Program-made: the position numbers and the translations under genes
Assembly: GCA_938022205.1 (NCBI GenBank)
Contig: CALIEB010000011.1
Location: 1-64,000, forward strand
Source of the DNA: an uncultured Anaerolineae bacterium
GTDB lineage: Bacteria; Chloroflexota; Anaerolineae; Aggregatilineales; Phototrophicaceae
DNA: 64,000 nucleotides
Direction of reading: 5' to 3'
Notes under the pieces: generated by a model
What the model saw: only the letters and a program-made list of their open reading frames with translations
The model's database searches: none
Told to the model about the DNA's origin: nothing
In this document: positions 59,104 through 64,000 of the stretch, piece after piece
Position numbering within the stretch: position 1 is the first letter of the stretch
Layout: the number at the start of each line of letters is the position of its first letter

Positions 59104-60096
59104 TTACAAGTGATAGCGCGGGCGGTCGCCACCTTCGGCGGTTAGCACGCCCTCCGCGTGCAAATAGTCCAAGTGCGCTAAGGATTCCGCCAGCGCGAAT
59201 CGCCACTCGTGCGCAGTAAAGCGTTCGGTTGGGAAGATGTGCAAGCTGACATCGTAGGGCGTGCGCGCGCCCGCCGCGACGGCATCTTGCACATGCTGCA
59301 AGCGTTCGTCGTGGTGATGCAGCAGCTCGGCAATGCGCCCGCCCCAATCCTGCACGAGCGTTTTATGCCCACTCAAGCCCAACGTCACCGGCAGCGATTG
59401 CAACGCCCGCAACGAGGTGAGATAACGCCGCAGCGGCTGCGCGTCGGTCTCCGTCCACAAGCCGATGTTGGGCGTGATTTTCATCAACACGTGGTCGCCG
59501 CTAATCATGATGCCGTCCTCGCGGCTGAAGAGCAGCAAATGCCCGTCGCTGTGGCCAGAAGCGGTGCTAGTCTCGTAAGTACGCGCGCCAATCACCAGCG
59601 GCGTGCCAATCTCCAGCGTGTGCAGCGCGTCGGGGGCGGGCTGGGTCATGGCGCGGGTGTCGTCCATGCTGCTGTCGACGCGCTCCGCCATGTCGTCGGG
59701 CATGCCGTTCTGGCGCAGCCACACGCCAAACGGCAACGTTGACCCGCCCTGCCAAATGAGCTGAGCCTGTCGCTTTTCGCGCGGGGTTGTCCACACGGTC
59801 GCGCTGCCACCGTCCGCCGCAATCGTCGCTTGCAGCCAACCCGCTAGCCCGTAGTGGTCGGGGTGAACGTGCGTCAGCACGATGCGCCGTATGTCGCGCG
59901 GTCGCATCGCTAGCGCGGTGAAGGCTTGCTGCCACGTCTCGCGTCCCTTTGCGGTGTTGATGCCACAGTCAATCAGCGTCCAGCCGTCGCCGTCACGCAG
60001 TAAGTAGCAGTTGACGATGTTCAGAGCGAACGGTAGCGGTATTTTGACCTGATAAATCTCAGGCGCAACTTGTTGTACAAAATTCTCTGAGGTCAT
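59104..60096 (-). CDS. MBL-fold metallo-hydrolase
   Basis: A 330-residue cytoplasmic hydrolase of the metallo-beta-lactamase fold. The zinc motif is LTHVHPDHYGLAG, with further ligands in ATSGHSDGHLLLF and ISGDHVLMKI. Homologues with the C-terminal helical extension seen here (RYLTSLRALQSLPVTLGLSGHKTLVQDWG) are generic hydrolases of thioesters or other substrates, so the substrate is not determinable. Not a drug-resistance gene by evidence here. Single gene, followed by a hairpin. Confidence 0.88.
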   Translation of the reverse strand: MTSENFVQQVAPEIYQVKIPLPFALNIVNCYLLRDGDGWTLIDCGINTAKGRETWQQAFTALAMRPRDIRRIVLTHVHPDHYGLAGWLQATIAADGGSATVWTTPREKRQAQLIWQGGSTLPFGVWLRQNGMPDDMAERVDSSMDDTRAMTQPAPDALHTLEIGTPLVIGARTYETSTASGHSDGHLLLFSREDGIMISGDHVLMKITPNIGLWTETDAQPLRRYLTSLRALQSLPVTLGLSGHKTLVQDWGGRIAELLHHHDERLQHVQDAVAAGARTPYDVSLHIFPTERFTAHEWRFALAESLAHLDYLHAEGVLTAEGGDRPRYHL

Positions 60097-60162
60097 AAAT
60101 AAGCGTGGCGACCGCCGCCCTACGACGGTGGTCGCACATCCTTTCAGTGTGGCAATGTTAGG

Positions 60163-61023
60163 TTAAAATTTTTTCTTCTTGTTGCTGCCAAACATGCCGC
60201 GAATGACATCGATGTCGAAGTCATTCGGCACGCTGCCCGTTTCAGCGTAACGATAGACAATCGCGCGCAAAATGCCGTTGAGCGCGCTGGTGGCTACGCT
60301 GATGACGATTACCGCCAGCACCGTGACAGCCAGCATCACCCCCCCCAAGCTCGTGCTGATGCTGCTCAGCATCGCGCTCGCCAGCAAGCCGACAAAAAGC
60401 GTGCCGATAAAAGCCAGTGTCGCCACAAAGCCAATGCCGCCAACGCTGATGACCTGCTCACCCCACGTGCGCTTGAGCAAGGCGGCACTTTCTTTTACGG
60501 CTTCCCACGCGCTGATGTCCTTGACAATCAAAATCGGCACGACAAAGAACGTGGCAAGATTCCACGCCATGCTGCCCAACGAGGCAATGAAACCGCTTAA
60601 GAAGCTCGCGCGTTCGCGGAGGGTCTGCAGAATTACGCCGACAGTAGCCGAAATGGCGGCATACGCGACGATTTTTTGCCAACGGTGGTTGGCGAGCCGC
60701 AGACCATCCCGCAGCGTCGGGTCGCCCCCGTCGATACGCATCATCGCCGCACCGACCAGCGCGCTGTTGAAGTAGAGCGCGACGGCATTGCTGACCATGT
60801 AGAACACGAACAGCAGTGCCAAGCCGATGAGTTCGTTGAAGCTACTGCTGCGGCTATTTGCAGCCATCACCCCGAAGATGACCCCTACCGGCAGCAAAAA
60901 CACGATGGTCACCGCTATCATCACGACAGTCGAGATAACAGGAAACCACATCAGCTCACGGTCCGCGCGCAGCACCGCCCATGACGCTTTGAACAACTGC
61001 CAACTGCGTTGAAATGTGTCCAT
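60163..61023 (-). CDS. DUF6159-type polytopic membrane protein
   Basis: A 286-residue protein with six or so helices. The N-terminal FQRSWQLFKASWAVLRADRELMWFPVIS is the recognisable start of the DUF6159 family of unknown function. Charged FDIDVIRGMFGSNKKKKF ends the protein. It stands alone; the upstream region 61024-61336 is AT-rich and carries a minus-strand TATAAT at 61077-61072. Confidence 0.75.
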   Translation of the reverse strand: MDTFQRSWQLFKASWAVLRADRELMWFPVISTVVMIAVTIVFLLPVGVIFGVMAANSRSSSFNELIGLALLFVFYMVSNAVALYFNSALVGAAMMRIDGGDPTLRDGLRLANHRWQKIVAYAAISATVGVILQTLRERASFLSGFIASLGSMAWNLATFFVVPILIVKDISAWEAVKESAALLKRTWGEQVISVGGIGFVATLAFIGTLFVGLLASAMLSSISTSLGGVMLAVTVLAVIVISVATSALNGILRAIVYRYAETGSVPNDFDIDVIRGMFGSNKKKKF

Positions 61024-61336
61024 CTGACAATACCTTCAAACATAGGCTGACGGGAAAGCATTACAATGACTATTATACAACAGGTTGCGTCGTTTATTTC
61101 TACCCCATTGTAAGGATACCGAACTTAAACATCAAACAAAATCCCAACAATTTGTAACTCGTTAAAAACTCTAAAGAACTTTAAATAGCCTTATGTTCTG
61201 TCTTATTCCGTTGTAACTTCGGTCATGATGGTTATTTAGGGGTCAAATGGCTTTGCTATACCCCGCTGCAAAGCCCCGTCGGGGGCATTAAAATCGGGTA
61301 TAATCAGGCTATCGTACCCAACAAGGAGCAAGACGC
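61024..61336. other. AT-rich divergent intergenic region
   Basis: No gene is visible in these 313 bases. The region is clearly richer in A+T than its surroundings. It contains a leftward TATAAT (61077-61072) for the DUF6159-type gene, a rightward TATAAT (61299-61304) for the F420-type oxidoreductase gene, and a small hairpin GCCCC/GGGGC (61273-61277, 61282-61286) just ahead of the latter. Confidence 0.6.
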
Positions 61337-61729
61337 ATGGCACACCCTTTTGACAGTCTCAACAGTGAAGAATACATCAGCCTGACGACCTTTCGTAAAA
61401 ACGGCGACGGCGTGCCAACGCCCGTTTGGTTCGTGCGCGACGGCGACAAGCTCTACGTTTACACGCAGGCGCACAGCGGCAAGGTCAAGCGCATCCGCAA
61501 CAACGGTCAGGTGACGGTGGCGGCGTGCGATGTGCGCGGCAACGTGCATGGCGAACCCATCGCCGCACAGGCGCGCGTGCTTACGCCCGCCGAATCTACG
61601 CACCTCGAGCGGTTATTTGACGCGAAATACAAGCTGATGAAGAGCTTTTTCGGCTGCTTTGGCACAATAAGCCGCTTGCTAGGGCGCAAAGAGGGCGAGC
61701 GCGTCTACCTTGAGCTAACGGCGGCGTAA
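61337..61729 (+). CDS. PPOX-class F420-dependent oxidoreductase-like protein
   Basis: A 130-residue split-barrel protein of the pyridoxamine-phosphate-oxidase class, subgroup of small flavin/F420-dependent reductases (Rv2061c type). Characteristic phrases are YISLTTFRKNGDGVPTPVWF, LYVYTQAHSGKVKRIRNNGQVTVAACDVRG and the C-terminal Tyr-Leu-Glu strand. F420 versus FMN use cannot be told from the sequence. The next gene's ATG directly follows its TAA, so the two are co-translated. Confidence 0.85.
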   Translation: MAHPFDSLNSEEYISLTTFRKNGDGVPTPVWFVRDGDKLYVYTQAHSGKVKRIRNNGQVTVAACDVRGNVHGEPIAAQARVLTPAESTHLERLFDAKYKLMKSFFGCFGTISRLLGRKEGERVYLELTAA

Positions 61730-62866
61730 ATGAGCGCAAGCCGTGCCGACTTTTTGCTCGATGAGGGCATTGTCTTTCTCAATCACGGCTCGTTCGGAGC
61801 GTGCCCGCGTCCGGTTTTTGAGGTCTTTCAAGCGTGGCAGCGGCAGATGGAACGCCAGCCCGTGCTTTTCTTAGGGCGACAGGCGGAAGGCTTGCTCAAT
61901 TCCGCCCGCGAGCGCGCCGCCGCCTACGTAGGCGCGCCACCCGACACGCTAATTTTCGTCAGCAACGCCAGCGAAGGCGCGAATCTCGTGGCGCGCTCGC
62001 TGCCCTTGCGCGCGGGCGACGAAATTCTCATCACCGACCATGAGTACGGCGCGATGGTGCGCATGTGGCGGTTCATCGCCCAACAGACAGGCGCAGTCCT
62101 CGTGACGGCAACCCTGCCGAGCTATCTCAACGACGAAGCCGCCGTGCTAGCGAGCATTTGGCAGCACGTCACGCCCAAGACGCGCCTCATCTTCGCCAGC
62201 CACATCACCTCGCCAACCGCTCTGGTGCTGCCGGTAGCCGCGTTGTGTGCGCGGGCGCGCGCGGCAGGCATTTGGACGCTCATCGATGGCGCGCACGTGC
62301 CGGGTCAACTGCCGCTTGACGTTGCGGCAGTAGGCGCGGATTTTTACACGGGCAACTTTCACAAGTGGCTGTGCGCGCCCAAGAGCGCGGCGTTTCTTTA
62401 CGCTCGCCGCGAGTGGCACGCGCTGCTGCACCCGCTGGTGATAAGTTGGGGCTGGGAAGTGGGCGCGTCCTTCGTTCAACAGAACAGTTGGACAGGCACG
62501 CGCGACCTCGCCGCTTACTTAAGCGTGCCAGCAGCCATTGACTATCAGGCGGCGAACGCCTGGGAAACGGTGCGGGCGCGCTGTCACGCGCTGGCGCAAA
62601 CGGTCTACCAGCGCGGCACGGCACTCACGGGGCTGCGCCCGCTGCACGCCGATAGCCCGACGTGCTACGCGCAAATGGTCGCGTTGCCGCTGCCGCCGTT
62701 GGCTGCTGCCGCCGCCAAAGCGCGCCTTTACGACGAGTTCGCCATCGAAGTGCCTATCACCCAGCAAGGGGGACGTGACCTCGTGCGCGTCTCGTTCCAA
62801 GCCTATAACACCGAAGACGACGCGGAGGCGTTCTTGCGCGCCCTCGCCTGTTTGCTCAACCGCTAG
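61730..62866 (+). CDS. Class V-fold PLP-dependent enzyme (isopenicillin-N-epimerase-like)
   Basis: A 378-residue PLP enzyme of the aminotransferase class V fold. The N-terminus FLNHGSFGACPRPVFEVF and the segment FVSNASEGANLVARSL match the epimerase/desulfurase-like branch. The internal aldimine lysine is in YTGNFHKWLCAPKSAAFLY. The reaction is unknown; the name describes the family only. It starts immediately after the preceding stop and precedes uxuA by 12 bases. Confidence 0.85.
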   Translation: MSASRADFLLDEGIVFLNHGSFGACPRPVFEVFQAWQRQMERQPVLFLGRQAEGLLNSARERAAAYVGAPPDTLIFVSNASEGANLVARSLPLRAGDEILITDHEYGAMVRMWRFIAQQTGAVLVTATLPSYLNDEAAVLASIWQHVTPKTRLIFASHITSPTALVLPVAALCARARAAGIWTLIDGAHVPGQLPLDVAAVGADFYTGNFHKWLCAPKSAAFLYARREWHALLHPLVISWGWEVGASFVQQNSWTGTRDLAAYLSVPAAIDYQAANAWETVRARCHALAQTVYQRGTALTGLRPLHADSPTCYAQMVALPLPPLAAAAAKARLYDEFAIEVPITQQGGRDLVRVSFQAYNTEDDAEAFLRALACLLNR

Positions 62867-62878
62867 AAAGGTCTTGGC

Positions 62879-63922
62879 ATGATTCCTACATTTCGCTGGT
62901 TCGGCGCGAGCGACCCCGTGCCGCTGGCGTACATTCGCCAAATTCCCAACGTGCGCAGCGTGGTCGGCGCGCTGTTTGAACTTCCCGTTGGCGAAGTTTG
63001 GGCGCGCGAGCGCATCGCAGCCCTCAAGGCGACCATTGAGGCGGCGGGACTGCGCTTGGATGTCATCGAGAGCATTCCCGTCCATGAAGCTATTAAGCTC
63101 GGGCTGCCCGAGCGCGACCGCTATATCGAGGCATACCAACAGAGCATCCGCAACTTGGGCGCGTGCGGCGTGCGCGTGCTGTGCTACAACTTCATGCCCG
63201 TGTTCGATTGGGTGCGCACCGACCTCGCCATGCCCATGCCCGACGGCTCAACCGCGCTCGCCTACCGCCACGCCGACCTTGAACGACTGGACTTCTCGCA
63301 AGGCATGCCCGACATGCCGGCTTGGGCAAACGCCTACAGCGCGGCGCAGCTCAACGACATCCTTGCCCAGTACCGCACCGTTGACGAGGACGCGCTGTTC
63401 AGCAACTTCGTCTACTTCTTAGAGGCGGTTGTGCCGGTGGCGGAAGCCGCCGATGTCAAGCTCGCCGTGCATCCCGACGACCCGCCTTGGTCGGTGTTCG
63501 GCTTGCCGCGCATCGTGCGCAGCGCAGAGACCGTGCAGCGACTGCTCGATGCTGTGCCGAGCCCTTACAACGGCGTGACCTTCTGCACAGGCTCGTTTGG
63601 TGCGGCGGCAAGCAACGACCTGCCCGCAATGGTACGCCAATTTGCTGGGCGCGTGCATTTTGTCCATCTGCGCAACGTCAAGCGCGATGGCACGCACGAC
63701 TTCCACGAAACCGAACACCCGTCGGCTTTCGGCGATGTCGACATGGTCGCCGTCGTGCGCGCGCTGCTGGAAACGGGCTTCGCGGGGTACTATCGCCCCG
63801 ATCACGGGCGCATGATTTGGGGTGAAACGGGCAAGGCGGGCTATGGGCTTTACGACCGCGCCTTAGGCGTGATGTACCTGCAGGGCGTGGTCGAGGCTCT
63901 CCAGCGCGGAGCGAAGGCATGA
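62879..63922 (+). CDS. uxuA: Mannonate dehydratase
   Basis: A 347-residue enzyme that dehydrates D-mannonate to 2-keto-3-deoxygluconate in the glucuronate pathway. Family elements are TFRWFGASDPVPLAYIRQIP, VIESIPVHEAIKLGLPERD, VLCYNFMPVFDWVRTDL, LAVHPDDPPWSVFGLPRI, and the metal-binding RPDHGRMIW. Length is normal. AAAGG precedes the start. Its stop overlaps the start of the sugar-kinase gene (ATGA), so the two are translated together. Confidence 0.92.
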   Translation: MIPTFRWFGASDPVPLAYIRQIPNVRSVVGALFELPVGEVWARERIAALKATIEAAGLRLDVIESIPVHEAIKLGLPERDRYIEAYQQSIRNLGACGVRVLCYNFMPVFDWVRTDLAMPMPDGSTALAYRHADLERLDFSQGMPDMPAWANAYSAAQLNDILAQYRTVDEDALFSNFVYFLEAVVPVAEAADVKLAVHPDDPPWSVFGLPRIVRSAETVQRLLDAVPSPYNGVTFCTGSFGAAASNDLPAMVRQFAGRVHFVHLRNVKRDGTHDFHETEHPSAFGDVDMVAVVRALLETGFAGYYRPDHGRMIWGETGKAGYGLYDRALGVMYLQGVVEALQRGAKA

Positions 63923-64000
63923 GCACCAACGTGATTGCCTTTGGCGAGGGATTGATACGCCTGTCGCCGCCGCGCCACGAGCTTTTCGAACAGGCGCACA
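63919..64000 (+). CDS. kdgK: 2-keto-3-deoxygluconate kinase, N-terminal part (cut by window end)
   Basis: Only the first 27 codons are inside the window. They read MSTNVIAFGEGLIRLSPPRH, the usual N-terminus of the PfkB-family KDG kinases (..GE.L.RLSPP). The product would phosphorylate the keto-deoxygluconate made by the upstream mannonate dehydratase, to KDPG. The overlap with uxuA (ATGA) and the pathway fit support the assignment; other PfkB sugar kinases remain possible. Confidence 0.75.
   Translation, partial: MSTNVIAFGEGLIRLSPPRHELFEQAH

Noticed and set aside
59104..60096. Calling the MBL-fold protein a beta-lactamase
   Set aside because: No signal peptide and a generic HxHxDH metallo-hydrolase layout; the fold is shared by many non-lactamases.
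61273..61286. Resemblance of GTCGGGGGCAT to the 3' end of tRNA-Arg(CCT), possible attachment site remnant
   Set aside because: Only about 11 bases match and there is no integrase or other mobile gene nearby; more likely a chance hairpin.

Overview
The window is a 64 kb piece of a gene-dense, roughly 60 percent GC bacterial chromosome. It carries about 61 protein genes, three tRNA genes, and no rRNA, CRISPR array, transposase, integrase or phage gene that I can see. Gene content suggests a Chloroflexota bacterium, probably an Anaerolineae-type lineage. The basis is many secreted proteins that end in bacterial SH3 domains, proline/threonine-rich linkers of the TPTP type, a kinase with an extracellular tail, receiver-Roadblock fusions, a MutL-like ASKHA protein without glutamate mutase, and an LPxTG-type sorting signal, which implies a single-membrane envelope. 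This is inference from families, not a database match.

Layout. 0.3-9.6 kb: a secreted GH99-like glycosidase, tRNA-Arg(ACG), a nitrilase-superfamily protein lacking its catalytic cysteine, a ferric-iron ABC transporter pair (binding protein and fused permease, no ATPase), an LCP envelope ligase, an SH3 surface protein, a rhomboid protease and a peroxiredoxin. 9.8-21.9 kb: a membrane glycosyltransferase-like protein, an HTH regulator with dprA, an acetyltransferase-like protein, a GldG-like/DUF4340 pair, holA, ugd and small membrane proteins. 22-29.5 kb: a pseudo-receiver/Roadblock protein with a PknB-type kinase, an AAC(3)-like protein, and a MoxR ATPase with a 725-residue helical-repeat partner. 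29.5-32.6 kb: a minus-strand chemotaxis-like operon (CheB, CheY-like, RsbT-like, CheW, receiver-Roadblock) with no CheA, CheR or receptor. 32.9-41.1 kb: tRNA-Val, a TauE/SafE exporter beside a YcgQ-like protein, three overlapping TPR paralogues, a LuxR-type regulator, an SGNH hydrolase and a methyltransferase.

41.2-50.9 kb: the most unusual block. It is a tight same-strand cluster of unfamiliar membrane proteins, an 1149-residue acidic/SH3 protein, an ASKHA-fold MutL-like ATPase candidate, an unrecognised soluble protein, and an acidic membrane protein with a C-terminal LPDTG signal. It looks like an envelope complex with a cytoplasmic nucleotide-binding subunit.

50.9-64 kb: an esterase, an autoinhibited-type Fic protein, small membrane proteins, a GH5 glycosidase with a C-terminal membrane tail, a PcrA/UvrD helicase, tRNA-Arg(CCT), a metallo-hydrolase, and an operon for hexuronate use (class V aminotransferase, uxuA, start of kdgK). 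Many promoters have an extended -10 (TGnTATAAT/TGnTACAAT).
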